Below are positions 46,701 through 51,394 of a stretch of DNA of 64,000 nt, one piece after another (positions within the stretch are counted from its first letter, which is position 1; every line of letters starts with the position of its first letter). The notes under the pieces were generated by a model. It was not told where the DNA came from. It ran no database searches and saw only the letters and a program-made list of their open reading frames with translations. The position numbers were made by a program, and so were the translations under genes. Source of the stretch: Plumapathes pennacea (lineage: Eukaryota; Cnidaria; Anthozoa; Antipatharia; Myriopathidae); the NCBI GenBank assembly GCA_964036295.1, contig OZ038462.1:20770363-20834362 (forward strand), in the 5' to 3' direction.

Positions 46701-49700
46701 AGTCATCCGGAAACCTCTATATGATACAACTCACAGTTATTTGAATTGTGGAGAGAACAATAGTAACAGACATATTCCCATTCTCCGGCGACGTTAGTTG
46801 TTTCAACTCTTCAAGTTGTTTCACAACAACAGCGACTGTAAGTTTCGGTAGAAAAGTGACCACGTCATGCGATGATTTTCAATCAGAGTAACTGGGAAAG
46901 TTGGATTGTAAAATCAAGTTCTAACAATCAGCAATCGATACGAAAACCTTATTGTCGGAGAAGACCGATTAGTCCCAACATCTTGCACAGCTTCCTGAAC
47001 TTTAAAATCAAAGCCATGACACAATTTCTTGGAATAGTCATCGGACTTCCTCTCGTTATGAACGTTGTATCTTTTGTTCGTAGGTTTATCTGCCCTGTGT
47101 GTTACAGACCAAGAAACGTTACGTGGGTTACATGTACGAGAGCCTGGACCAGACCGAGCCAGTGTTCGATGCCAAAGGAATTGAGACCGTCAGAAGAGAC
47201 AGCTGTCCTGCTGTTGCCAAGGTAATCACGTGGGGTTGGTGAGGAAATACAACCGTTGCTATGGTAACAGCATGGAGATCACCAATCGGAAAACGTTGCA
47301 AACGCAAAACCAAAGCAATCACACAATTACTTTTAACAGTCATCTGAAATGGCTCTAACAAAGAAGGGAATTTTACTTTTTTAAAATTCCATGTCGTGGA
47401 GACTTCAACGGTTCCCTTGTTCTATTTTCGTAGCTCAAAATGCAGATTCCGCAACCTTTTAAGAAGAGCATGTATCAATGATATAATGAGAATTGATAGT
47501 TTAATCAGCTTTCATCTGAGCATGTTCTTCATGCTGTATGATATATTTCTGGTGAGAGACTGAAGGAGAAAATAGAAGTTGATCACTCAAATTTGCACGC
47601 AAGTAGCAGCGCAATCTTTTCACCGTTTGGCCGTCGGCACGCACGTTCTGGTCGACTTGTGAGTTCATTTGGTCCGAACTTTAACCCTTTTACTCCCAAG
47701 ATCAAACTGCAGATTCTCCCAGCCTTTTAAGAAGAAAATGTATGAGTGATGTAGTGAGAACTGATAGTTTAATCGACTTCGATCAGAACAATCATCAAAA
47801 GCCAAGTTCTCCGTCATGTATGAGAAACTAAAACAGAAAGTTGATCACTCTTGGGAACGAAAGGGCTAATAGTTTTCTAAATCTGGTGAAGTTTCTTCCA
47901 TTGTCACTATAATTTGTTCCGGACTTTATTCCACAGGTTCTGGAAAAGTCTCTCAAGATTCTCTTCGAAAGTCGTGACTTGTCTTTGGTCAAGAAGTTCG
48001 TCCAGCGACAGTGCACCAAGCTGATGGAGGGACGTGTTTCGTTACAGGACTTCACCTTCGCCAAGGAATATCGGGGAATGAGCAGCTACAAACCAGGGGC
48101 GTGCGTCCCCGCGCTAGCACTCACCAGGTAAATGTAACAACCCAGGTGATTGGATGTGTTTTTCTCAGCCAATCAGCGCCTAAAAAGTACAATCAGGAAT
48201 TAAAAGCCCATAAATCATTGCGCGCCTCGTGACTTGTGTGGGCCATATTAGAACAGAAATCGTTAATTTTAGCATTACTTGAATCTTGCAATGAAACAGA
48301 TATCGTTTGCGAGTTTTGATACAGATCGTATTGTGCCTCTTCGTGCAGTAATTTCTCAAATAATTACCGAGACAAATAGGTCTTTCTTGACGGCGTTTTG
48401 AGTCGTGCACAGGGTCATGGGGCTTTTGGAGTATCTTGGTTACCCACAAATCAACTGGATCCAAATTTCTAATCACGTGCCCTGCAGTGGAACTTTCGTC
48501 GCTTGTGGATTTTGTCACCATATGAAGTCCAAATATTACTGCTCGTCCCCAGTCGGCGTCGCGCCTCTTCATTGCAGGGCGCGCGTGAAGAAAGATGGGG
48601 CGCCAGAGGAAAGATGGGAAGGGGAGGGAAAGCGGAGCGGCTCTTCTCTCTCTTTTTCCCTTCCCATCAACCGTCGCTCGCGCTTCGCACTCGTACCCAG
48701 CTTTCTCGCGTCGTTGCTTCAAGTACCGGCGCTTTCTCGCGTCGAGTCGCATTTATAGGAACCGGAGAAGAAGAGACTGTGGAGGAGGCAGATATTACCC
48801 CATGGCATCCAGCTCTATTGATGTTGTTGACGTTATTTTTCAGGCAAATGTTGAAAGAAGACCGACGGGCGGAGCCTCGTGTCGGAGAAAGAGTCCCGTA
48901 TGTCGTGGTGTACGGGAGCCCAGGCCTCCCGCTTATTCAGCTCGTGAAAAGGTATGGCACTAATTCCTCAGTATTATGCATTCACTTGATACATTTTGAC
49001 GTTCCTTCCTTTACTTCAGGCCGCATGAGGTTTTAACAGATCCTTCTCTACGCCTCAACGCATCTTATTACGTCACTAAGCAGATCCTTCCACCTCTCGA
49101 CCGAGTCTTCTCCTTGATAGGAGTGGACGTGCGAACCTGGTAAGTAGAGAACTTCGCGCGCTTATGCTGTGACGTCACACTTGATTACAAATTACTAAGC
49201 GATCACTGGTTTTCAAGATAGCGGTCATTGCCCACATGCAATTTACGAACGACAACGAATTCAAGTTAGTTTTTGTTGTTGACGCACAATTTAACTCCCA
49301 AAAGTGATCAAAATCAATTTTCTCCTTCAGTTTCGGCAGCACAAATATATCATACATTAAGGAAAACTTGACCTTTGATACCTTGCTCAGATGATAGCTG
49401 ATTAAATTCTCACTACATCACTCATACAATTTCCTCTTAAAAAGTTGGGAGAATATGCATTTTGAACTTGGGAGTGAAAGGGTTAACCGCGAAATTCAAG
49501 ATTTAGACTCGACTCTCAGTAACATAAGTTGTGTACAAGGTAGCTGCACACGATGTGAAATTTTTGCCTCTGTTAATAAATGGTAACGACGAATAAAGCT
49601 GACCAATGGAAGTGACGTCAAAATAACGTATTACCGCAGTGACAGTTACCTGCTTTACCTGTTTTAGGTATTCTGAGCTTCCACGCATCGTTCGAGTCGC

Positions 49701-51394
49701 CCAAAAGCAACCTCAGCATCAAAACTCGCGAAAGGTAAGAATTTACGGGTTTTTTGTCTGCGTCGGTGTACACCGCGGAAATACGTTTTCGGCCGTGCGA
49801 TCACTTTGCTTTTGAGTCAGCGGTTATTGTACAAAACCGTGGATTCAGGTGCAGATTTTGTAGTTAAATGTAACGCTCGTAAAACCTCGAGGCTAAGCCA
49901 AGAAACTCATTGCTAGGACTCGGTACTCGAATGTAAGTTAGTTCAATGCATTTTCTATAACACAAGTTGTGCACATACAGAAACGTTCTTGCACGCGACG
50001 TGAAAAACGACGAACTCTGACCAACGGAAGTGACGTCAGGACGTCGAAATCGATTCCTTTGTGTTTTGTCCTTAGGGGACCATCTCTCAGTACTTCTCTG
50101 TCATGAATTGCCCGGTCTGTCAAGAACTGACCCCCGAAGATCTCTGTGCTGAGTGTCAATCAAACTCCCAAAGATCCGCAGTCATACTGAACGAGCGTAT
50201 CCGAGTCTGGGAACGAACGCACAGCCACCTGTCCGAGGTGAGTTCACGGGGGCTTGGTTCGTGTCCCGGGGCCTTTTTATCTTGGGGTGCAGTCTTTTGG
50301 GAGTATTCCGAACGACTGCACGGAAGACACATGAACCTGCACAGGGTGCAGAGGAGTTCGCTTGCTTCCCATCATGTAAAACTTTTTATTATATAGACAC
50401 GAGTGTTTCACTGGAAAATATACCGTGCGTAAAATCCATACGAAACTACATCCGGGACCCGAGTGGCGTATTTTCCATATCCTCACTAGTGAGGATATCG
50501 TTGGCATCATTTCCCGCTTTTGCACGGTTGTTTGTGCAATTTCTCGTAAAACACTCGTGTCTAATATAATAAAAAGAAAATTATACGGCGGCTTGAATAT
50601 ATGGATTTTATTTTTTCGTGGTAAAAACAATATTTTACTCACTCGCGAAGCGCTCGTTCGTAAAATATTGTTTTTACCACTCGAAAATAAAATTCATATC
50701 TTGGCGCCGCCGTGTAATATCCTCTATATATATTGACCTACACGAAGGATACCGCAGGACGATTGCATCGCGGGCGTCCCAAGGCATGCGTACAAGATAT
50801 TATACTTATGGCGAGTCTGAACAGTAGGTTGGTTGTGATCGTCCGGGTGGAAGACTGTTGTTGTTGACTAATATTATACTTAGATGCCTTCGCGCGCCCT
50901 CGATGAAATCGTCGGTATCCTTGTGCATACTTTTGGACATATAAACGAGTCTTCGTTATATTTGGCACTCTCTGAATTATAACTCCCAGGCGAAGTTTTC
51001 AAACACACTGTTTTTTGTTTGTTTGTTTGTTTATGATAGCCGTATTCTAACGACAGGTTTACCGCTATTCTCATTCCGAAACAGTCCTAGAAGAATGCAC
51101 GCCACAAGTTACCCACAATTCCACTAATTCCCCGATCACCCGAAACTGATGGTATCAAAGCACTTAGTTTCGATGAATTATTTACATTTTATATCACAAT
51201 ATAGATATAACTCTTGATCTCATCCTGTTTATCATTTTCTCTCTTCTCACCAGATATGCTATCAGTGTTGCAGATCACGTGATACAAGGCTGTGCTGTGT
51301 GTCATTTGACTGTCCCGTCTTCCACAAACTGGCGCATAATACACGTGACCTGTGTGCGTCACGCAACATCCGAAACATCTTACAAAATCTGTAG
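15547..51394 (+). CDS. REV3L: REV3L, catalytic subunit of DNA polymerase zeta (complete, 34 coding exons)
   Basis: B-family translesion polymerase that extends from mismatched or damaged primer ends in the nucleus, with REV7 (MAD2L2) and POLD2/POLD3. The exons listed separately join in phase to 9,000 nt: 2,999 residues plus stop, close to the roughly 3,100 of vertebrate REV3L. The N-terminal B-family domain (residues 1-about 330) opens MFSIRIVNADFY. A long disordered middle (about 330-2,050) follows; its end carries a REV7-binding-like motif. The polymerase core shows motif A DFQSLYPS, motif B KLIANVTFGYTSA, motif C YGDTDS and KKRYVGY. CysA (zinc) and CysB (4Fe-4S) motifs complete the C-terminus. 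ATG 15,547 is the first in-frame methionine after a stop at 15,415. All introns are GT-AG except one likely GC-AG. The ends of the middle exons are the least certain parts. Confidence 0.96.
16453..16527 (+). CDS. REV3L: REV3L exon 2
   Basis: Encodes PMYGYHEVEQEF and YNPFMVTK, matching the conserved GYHE and YNP blocks. Acceptor TTTCCAG, donor GTAAGT. Confidence 0.9.
17037..17118 (+). CDS. REV3L: REV3L exon 3
   Basis: Encodes VVDLLQNGAVMGKVFQPHEA and HIPYILQ, a highly conserved block. It ends at a codon boundary before GTACAG. Confidence 0.92.
17708..17792 (+). CDS. REV3L: REV3L exon 4
   Basis: Encodes LFMDYNLHGMNLLHASSVRF, matching the DYNLxGMN block. It ends in phase 1 before GTTAGT. Confidence 0.9.
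18379..18508 (+). CDS. REV3L: REV3L exon 5
   Basis: Serine-rich linker ending VQIWSDGVIP. Phase and splice sites (GATATAG acceptor, GTATGA donor) connect exons 4 and 6. Confidence 0.85.
19100..19197 (+). CDS. REV3L: REV3L exon 6
   Basis: Encodes CELEVDIVASDIMNRLDIGG, a conserved block of the N-terminal domain. Its donor is followed at once by a triplet microsatellite. Confidence 0.92.
19840..19944 (+). CDS. REV3L: REV3L exon 7
   Basis: Encodes NLGANPGLTAIWEDERQRR, matching the NPGLxAIWEDE block of REV3. Donor GTAAAA. Confidence 0.93.
20246..20393 (+). repeat. Three tandem copies of a 48-49 bp unit in intron 7
   Basis: Units start near 20,248, 20,297 and 20,345 with CAGACACTC and carry AGTACTACTTGCTA. 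One diverged unit lies at about 24,300-24,345 in intron 12 in a similar context. Confidence 0.8.
20425..20509 (+). CDS. REV3L: REV3L exon 8
   Basis: Encodes RDHVPYLDAERRYKERVQEI, equivalent to the ExKFQxRLQEI segment of other REV3L proteins. The acceptor TTTTAAG is the one that keeps the frame; an AG four bases downstream would break it. Confidence 0.85.
20636..20800 (+). mobile_element. CGGAAGTGACGTCA-bearing repeat, copy 1
   Basis: In intron 8. It shares CGGTACTCG...GTAAGTTAGTTCAA and GACCAACGGAAGTGACGTCA with the copy at 49,770-50,045. The composite site is at 20,756-20,769, and ACGTATTTCCGCG follows, which recurs inverted at the left end of the 49.8 kb copy. Confidence 0.7.
20866..21059 (+). 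CDS. REV3L: REV3L exon 9
   Basis: Poorly conserved acidic segment (QKFGKDSSSPEEVANLED) that connects exons 8 and 10 in phase. Acceptor ATTTTAG, donor GTGTGT. Confidence 0.72.
21139..21203 (+). repeat. (CATA)n microsatellite
   Basis: About sixteen ACAT/CATA units with one interruption, in intron 9. Confidence 0.9.
21235..21465 (+). repeat. Dispersed repeat (GCCATCGCCACTCGCTTGCT family), copy 1
   Basis: In intron 9. It shares GCTTGCTTxCGxGAGAAGAT, TGATTGGCC and AATCACACAATTAC blocks with copies at 46,385-46,625 and 47,230-47,365. Confidence 0.65.
21685..21891 (+). mobile_element. MITE of the TTAACCCTTTCACTCC family
   Basis: About 205 bp, starting CCTTTCACTCCTGAGAATG and ending GGGAGTGAAAGGGTTAA, so its ends are inverted repeats of each other. 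The interior shares GATCAACTT, CCAGAGA and GAGAACTTGGCATTTGAT with the other copies. It lies in intron 9. Confidence 0.8.
21950..22073 (+). mobile_element. Truncated MITE of the same family
   Basis: Starts ACCCTTTCGCTCCTAAGAGTG and lacks much of the interior and the right terminus. It lies 60 bp from the previous copy. Confidence 0.65.
22099..22182 (+). CDS. REV3L: REV3L exon 10
   Basis: Encodes INEDEPIVDKSVVQELLEAS, equivalent to the LINEEAIL segment of other REV3L proteins. Donor GTGAGT. Confidence 0.85.
22658..22765 (+). CDS. REV3L: REV3L exon 11
   Basis: Encodes MDKEMIDILASLADDDRPPS, matching the LVHLLAGLE-like segment of other REV3L proteins. Donor GTGATA; phase 1 on both sides. Confidence 0.82.
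22920..23075 (-). mobile_element. Probable LINE 3' end with a (GACA)n tail
   Basis: A (GACA)n/(GATA)n tract at about 22,930-23,002 is followed by AACAACCTTTATTAA. Read on the minus strand this is TTAATAAAGGTTGTT then (TGTC)n, the usual form of a CR1/L2-type 3' end. No coding part is left. Confidence 0.5.
23086..23245 (+). CDS. REV3L: REV3L exon 12
   Basis: Encodes the acidic DEDCQQEEDQESDEEQ and then SLVMSQRVWDD, matching the conserved LSLVMSQRW motif. Of two possible donors (23,214 and 23,245), only the second keeps the frame into exon 13. Confidence 0.87.
23355..24150 (+). mobile_element. TTAA-flanked non-autonomous DNA transposon with long TIRs
   Basis: 796 bp, flanked by TTAA on both sides (23,351-23,354 and 24,151-24,154). 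The left end AGGATAACTCCGACC and right end GGTCGGAGTTATCCT are inverted repeats, and similarity continues inward for about 200 bp (AAAGGTACGG, GCAGAATTCGC, TATGGGGA blocks). A TTAA duplication is the signature of piggyBac-like or Kolobok-like transposases. The short internal ORFs resemble no transposase. It lies in intron 12. Confidence 0.85.
24395..24560 (+). mobile_element. CGGAAGTGACGT-bearing repeat, copy 2
   Basis: In intron 12. It contains CACACGATGTGAAAT and GACCAGCGGAAGTGACGTA (site at 24,508-24,520), shared with the copies near 49.5-50 kb. The CRE half is damaged by one base. Confidence 0.65.
24593..24870 (+). CDS. REV3L: REV3L exon 13
   Basis: Encodes LSQFNLEGITDSWEGS and IPQVDGAGDEKSEDG, the second matching the SIPQLDGxxDE block of other REV3L proteins. 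A basic stretch (RISLRTRRFTRLSS) and an acidic tail follow. It ends in phase 1 before GTAAAT. Confidence 0.87.
24965..25145 (-). mobile_element. MITE of the TTAACCCTTTCACTCC family, minus orientation
   Basis: Reads TTTTACTCCCAAACTCAAAA on plus, with AGATTCTCCCAACCTCTTAA and TATATCTCTGGTGAGA inside, and ends near GAGTGAAAAGTTT. It lies in intron 13. Confidence 0.7.
25307..28460 (+). CDS. REV3L: REV3L exon 14 (3.15 kb exon, disordered region)
   Basis: One long exon coding residues about 604-1,655, corresponding to the single giant central exon of vertebrate REV3L. It is serine- and charge-rich and clearly disordered. Its first third holds many basic SPKK/SPRK-like motifs. Near the end, at 28,327-28,371, VICSPLRRPPSATEV aligns with the first REV7-binding motif of REV3L and is followed by MATLKDYGL, FCSDPSDIPQCPR. 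Acceptor CTCTTGAAG, donor GTAGGA. Confidence 0.95.
28327..28371 (+). other. REV3L: REV7 (MAD2L2)-binding-like motif
   Basis: Residues about 1,611-1,625, SPLRRPPSATEV. The known REV7-binding consensus is a hydrophobic pair, then PxxxpP. The motif sits just before the conserved MATL and FCSDPSDIP blocks, as in human REV3L. Confidence 0.7.
28800..28960. mobile_element. Foldback element in intron 14
   Basis: A palindrome of two arms of about 80 bp centred near 28,880. GTAATCACATGATTT on the left mirrors AAATCATGCGATTAC on the right, and GTAAATTTTTCAAAGAC mirrors GTCTTTGAAAAATTTAC. The arms are roughly 85 percent alike and nothing separates them. Confidence 0.85.
29085..29124 (+). CDS. REV3L: REV3L exon 15 (40 nt)
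   Basis: Encodes EVGGRFLKIESKQ, matching the conserved EIGGRLLxVETR. A small exon with acceptor GTATCAG and donor GTGAGA. Confidence 0.9.
29185..29735 (-). mobile_element. Penelope-like retroelement terminal fragment
   Basis: On the minus strand this contains CTGAAGATGACTTCCGCTCA, AGTCGAAACGTCAGTC and CCGGACGATCACAACCAACC. The block GGTTGGTTGTGATCGTC occurs twice here (29,208 and 29,347) and again at 50,826. I associate the GAAGATGACTTCCGC...GTCGAAACGTC block with terminal repeats of Penelope-like elements in marine invertebrates. No reverse transcriptase or GIY-YIG domain is present, so this is only an end fragment, in intron 15. Confidence 0.55.
29399..29444 (-). ncRNA. Hammerhead-ribozyme-like core (degenerate)
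   Basis: On the minus strand: TTGACT, CTGAAGA, then a GACT...AGTC hairpin, GAAA, C, GTC, AGTCA. CUGANGA and GAAA fit the core, TGACT and AGTCA can form stem I, and GUC fits the cleavage triplet. Stem III would be only the self-complementary ACGU, and an extra U lies before stem II, so the fit is imperfect. Confidence 0.4.
30083..30172 (+). repeat. (TTG)n microsatellite beside the exon 16 acceptor
   Basis: About 28 TTG triplets with one interruption end some 10 nt before the GTCTTGAACAG acceptor, taking the place of a normal polypyrimidine tract. Confidence 0.9.
30184..31320 (+). CDS. REV3L: REV3L exon 16
   Basis: Residues 1,669-2,047, a whole number of codons. It opens VKDLEDFDTYSSFQGLRHWR, equivalent to the conserved LAEFEGxxSLxGLRLWK, runs through a long serine/proline-rich disordered part and ends LRRQLLATQLK, equivalent to LRRVLLTQxK, before GTAGGC. 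Confidence 0.92.
31335..31705 (+). repeat. Hexanucleotide TTCTTG/CTCTTG repeat filling intron 16
   Basis: About 370 bp of variant TTGCTC and TTGTTC hexamers. The intron is only 503 bp, so most of it is this array. Its long leucine/valine ORFs on plus and glutamine/glutamate ORFs on minus are by-products of the repeat. Confidence 0.92.
31824..31949 (+). CDS. REV3L: REV3L exon 17
   Basis: Encodes SQIEGPSLNNTYGFKVSQLN, nearly identical to the conserved IDGPSLNNTYGFKVS block that opens the polymerase half. Acceptor CCTGCAG. Confidence 0.95.
32110..32868 (+). CDS. REV3L: REV3L exon 18, with a lineage-specific insertion and GC donor
   Basis: Residues 2,090-2,342: LLSVEVHTRSRRDLRPDPEF, LTGILCVD, LLFRSGI, DPDILIGYELQMLSWGYLIQ and RIILNVWRLLRHE, all conserved (exonuclease-like domain). 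Between CVD and LLFRSGI it has roughly 74 more residues than vertebrate REV3L, Ser/Thr-rich and low-complexity. The end is best placed at GAG before GCAAGT (a GC-AG intron), which gives HEVTLNVYSFEN across the join. Confidence 0.92.
33496..33756 (+). CDS. REV3L: REV3L exon 19
   Basis: Encodes YSFENVAFHVLHERVPLFTF, LSDWW, GNIRLLEQLDFIGRTSE and ARLFGI...RGSQ, all strongly conserved. It ends at a codon boundary before GTGAGA. Confidence 0.95.
33780..33900 (+). repeat. Imperfect (GTA)n/(GTAGTA)n microsatellite
   Basis: About 120 bp of GTA/GTT/GAA triplets in intron 19, immediately left of the TA-flanked element, which appears to have inserted into it. Confidence 0.8.
33905..34430 (+). mobile_element. 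TA-flanked TIR element (Tc1/mariner-type MITE)
   Basis: 526 bp. The left end GAGTGATTTTAATAAACCCG and right end CGGGTTTATTGAAATCACTC are inverted repeats with one mismatch, and a TA dinucleotide flanks each side (33,903-33,904 and 34,431-34,432). TA duplication is typical of Tc1/mariner transposases. No transposase is encoded. In intron 19. Confidence 0.8.
34515..34722 (+). repeat. (AAT)n microsatellite with a (GAT)n core
   Basis: Two long ATA/AAT blocks separated by about eight GAT triplets and the phrase AGTAGTGGATATAATTGATG, which also precedes the first block, so the array includes a duplication. In intron 19. Confidence 0.92.
34765..34847 (+). CDS. REV3L: REV3L exon 20
   Basis: Encodes YRVESMMLRIAKPMSYIAVS, matching the conserved YRVESMMLRIAKPMNYI. 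Donor GTGAGA, phase 2. Confidence 0.95.
35372..35533 (+). CDS. REV3L: REV3L exon 21 (polymerase motif A)
   Basis: Encodes MEPESRFYTDPVLVLDFQSL followed by YPSVIIAYNYCFSTCLG. The aspartate of DFQSLYPS is the first catalytic metal ligand of the palm. Confidence 0.97.
35738..35795 (+). CDS. REV3L: REV3L exon 22
   Basis: Encodes YGDFKFGATSLNVPPSLLK, matching the conserved FKFGxTSLxVPPxLL. Donor GTGAGC. Confidence 0.95.
35918..35997 (+). CDS. REV3L: REV3L exon 23
   Basis: Encodes SPNGVAFVKSHIRRGVLPR, a near-invariant block. Phase 2 before GTAAGT. Confidence 0.96.
36660..36729 (+). CDS. REV3L: REV3L exon 24
   Basis: Encodes MLEEILQTRIMVKNSMKRWK, matching MLEEILxTRxMVKxSMK. Donor GTAAGT. Confidence 0.95.
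37358..37465 (+). CDS. REV3L: REV3L exon 25 (polymerase motif B)
   Basis: Encodes RMLDARQLGLKLIANVTFGY and then TSAHYSGRMPCVE, the fingers helix that contacts the incoming nucleotide. Donor GTCAGT. Confidence 0.97.
37634..37743 (+). CDS. REV3L: REV3L exon 26 (first half of motif C)
   Basis: Encodes GDTIVRKARETLERAIELVN and WGARVVYGDTD plus two bases of the next codon. The two catalytic aspartates of YGDTDS are here; the serine codon is completed 8.4 kb away by exon 27. Confidence 0.97.
38115..38200 (-). mobile_element. CGGAAGTGACGTC-bearing repeat, copy 3 (fragment)
   Basis: On plus it reads ACACCGCGGAAATACGTTCG then GACGTCACTTCCGTTGGTCA, the reverse complement of the other copies. In intron 26. 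Confidence 0.65.
38205..38320 (+). repeat. Short tandem repeat of ACGAGACACGAGATAGCACGA type
   Basis: Four to five imperfect copies of about 20-21 bp. A related tract of ACGAGACAAAACG lies at 37,530-37,600 in intron 25. Confidence 0.8.
38325..38690 (+). repeat. 9-bp minisatellite (GAACCATCG)n
   Basis: About 360 bp of GAACCATCG-like units. A longer block containing GGAAGCACTCGAACCATCGG and TCCTAACCATCAGAATCATG is itself duplicated (about 38,461-38,520 and 38,531-38,600). In intron 26. Confidence 0.88.
39255..44735 (+). repeat. Giant 28-bp minisatellite, about 195 copies, in REV3L intron 26
   Basis: Consensus AAGGGTCCCCCC then TTTGGATTTTATTCGT, 28 bp, repeated head to tail for about 5.5 kb with point variants (CGT/CAT/TGT, TTTATT/TTTTTT) and some shortened units. 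Each unit has CCCCCC every 28 nt and can fold an AAGGG/CCCTT hairpin. ORFs of up to 84 codons inside it are by-products, since 28 is not a multiple of 3. It is bounded by the 9-bp minisatellite side of the intron and, on the right, by a TIR element. Confidence 0.97.
44811..45986 (+). mobile_element. Non-autonomous TIR element with an 11-bp target duplication (Mutator-like)
   Basis: 1,176 bp. The left end AACCTCGTTCCCAGGCTCTT and right end AAGAGCCTGGGAACGAGGTT are perfect inverses at the tip, and the TIRs continue for about 75 bp with a few mismatches. GTAGTAGTACC flanks both sides exactly (44,800-44,810 and 45,987-45,997). Long TIRs with 9-11 bp duplications are typical of Mutator-like elements. 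No transposase is present. Confidence 0.88.
46108..46222 (+). CDS. REV3L: REV3L exon 27 (second half of motif C)
   Basis: Completes the serine of YGDTDS and encodes LFVLLKGATKERAFQIGREI and VNPKPVKLKFEK, all conserved. Acceptor ACCGCCAG, donor GTAGGT. Confidence 0.96.
46385..46625. repeat. Dispersed repeat copy 2, partly palindromic
   Basis: In intron 27. CTTGCTTGCGGGAGAAGATC with CAATCGGGTTTTTGTTTTTG and TGATTGGCCGA on the left is mirrored by TCGGCCAATCAGGAACAAAA, AAACCCGATTGC and CGCAAGCAAG on the right. Related to 21,235-21,465. Confidence 0.7.
47084..47221 (+). CDS. REV3L: REV3L exon 28
   Basis: Encodes VYLPCVLQTKKRYVGYMYES, PVFDAKGIETVRRDSCPAVA, including the KKRY motif that contacts primer-template DNA. 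A whole number of codons. Confidence 0.97.
47230..47365 (+). repeat. Dispersed repeat copy 3 (fragment)
   Basis: Shares AAACGCAAAACCAAAGCAAT and CACACAATTACTTTTAAC with the copy at 21,235-21,465. In intron 28. Confidence 0.6.
47428..47600 (-). mobile_element. MITE of the TTAACCCTTTCACTCC family, minus orientation
   Basis: GCTCAAAATGCAGATTCC, AATTGATAGTTTAATCAGCT and GATATATTTCTGGTGAGAGA match the family interior; the left tip is damaged. Intron 28. Confidence 0.7.
47684..47870 (-). mobile_element. MITE of the TTAACCCTTTCACTCC family, minus orientation
   Basis: Starts TAACCCTTTTACTCCCAAGA and ends CTTGGGAACGAAAGGGCTAA, with both termini visible. It lies less than 100 bp from the previous copy. 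Confidence 0.8.
47937..48127 (+). CDS. REV3L: REV3L exon 29
   Basis: Encodes VLEKSLKILFESRDLSLVKK, DFTFAKEYRGMSSYKPGACV and PALALT, matching the thumb region. Phase 2 before GTAAAT. Confidence 0.96.
48844..48951 (+). CDS. REV3L: REV3L exon 30
   Basis: Encodes DRRAEPRVGERVPYVVVYGS and PGLPLIQLVKR, nearly invariant in REV3L. Acceptor TTTTTCAG. Confidence 0.96.
49020..49139 (+). CDS. REV3L: REV3L exon 31
   Basis: Encodes DPSLRLNASYYVTKQILPPL and RVFSLIGVDVRTW, conserved. Phase 2 before GTAAGT. Confidence 0.96.
49287..49488 (+). mobile_element. MITE of the TTAACCCTTTCACTCC family
   Basis: Begins TTAACTCCCAAAAGTGATCA and ends CTTGGGAGTGAAAGGGTTAA. Intron 31. Confidence 0.8.
49500..49645 (+). 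mobile_element. CGGAAGTGACGTCA-bearing repeat, copy 4
   Basis: Shares CACACGATGTGAAATTTT and GACCAATGGAAGTGACGTCA (site 49,607-49,620, one base changed) and ends ACGTATTACCGC. Intron 31, next to the MITE. Confidence 0.68.
49668..49734 (+). CDS. REV3L: REV3L exon 32
   Basis: Encodes YSELPRIVRVAQKQPQHQNS, matching the W(Y)HELPRI block. Acceptor CTGTTTTAG. Confidence 0.92.
49770..50045 (+). mobile_element. CGGAAGTGACGTCA-bearing repeat, copy 5 (longest)
   Basis: Starts CACCGCGGAAATACGTTTTC, the inverse of the ACGTATTTCCGCG seen at the right of copy 1, and carries GACCAACGGAAGTGACGTCA (site 50,025-50,038). This suggests a TIR element of about 275 bp. Intron 32, ending just before exon 33. Confidence 0.68.
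50076..50237 (+). CDS. REV3L: REV3L exon 33 (CysA zinc module)
   Basis: Encodes GTISQYFSVMNCPVC, then ELTPEDLCAEC: a CX2C...CX2C zinc motif (CysA), then RSAVILNERIRVWERTHSHL. CysA is implicated in PCNA contact in B-family polymerases. Confidence 0.96.
50386..50572. mobile_element. Foldback/MITE element in intron 33
   Basis: Ends TTATTATATAGACACGAGTG and CACTCGTGTCTAATATAATA are inverted repeats, with a perfect inner palindrome ATATCCTCACTAGTGAGGAT at the centre (50,477-50,498). Confidence 0.8.
50579..50719. mobile_element. Near-perfect foldback element in intron 33
   Basis: Two arms of about 70 bp meet at 50,649. ATTATACGGCGGC mirrors GCCGCCGTGTAAT, and GTGGTAAAAACAATATTTTA mirrors TAAAATATTGTTTTTACCAC. 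Confidence 0.88.
50817..50876 (-). mobile_element. Penelope-like terminal fragment, second copy
   Basis: GAACAGTAGGTTGGTTGTGA and CGTCCGGGT are shared with 29,337-29,370. It is truncated before the hammerhead-like core. Confidence 0.5.
51254..51394 (+). CDS. REV3L: REV3L exon 34 (CysB iron-sulfur module, stop)
   Basis: Encodes ICYQCCRSRDTRLCCVSFDC and PVFHKLAHNTRDL, ending RNILQNL and TAG. Cysteines 1, 4, 14 and 19 of the block match the four CysB 4Fe-4S ligands; the extra cysteines are not family ligands. Confidence 0.96.
   Translation: MCYQCCRSRDTRLCCVSFDCPVFHKLAHNTRDLCASRNIRNILQNL

Noticed and set aside
48180..49036. ORFs of 117-190 codons on both strands around 48.2-49.0 kb
   Set aside because: They span REV3L intron 29 and exon 30; the real frame of exon 30 is fixed by conserved VGERVPYV and PLIQLVKR. 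The others are shadows.
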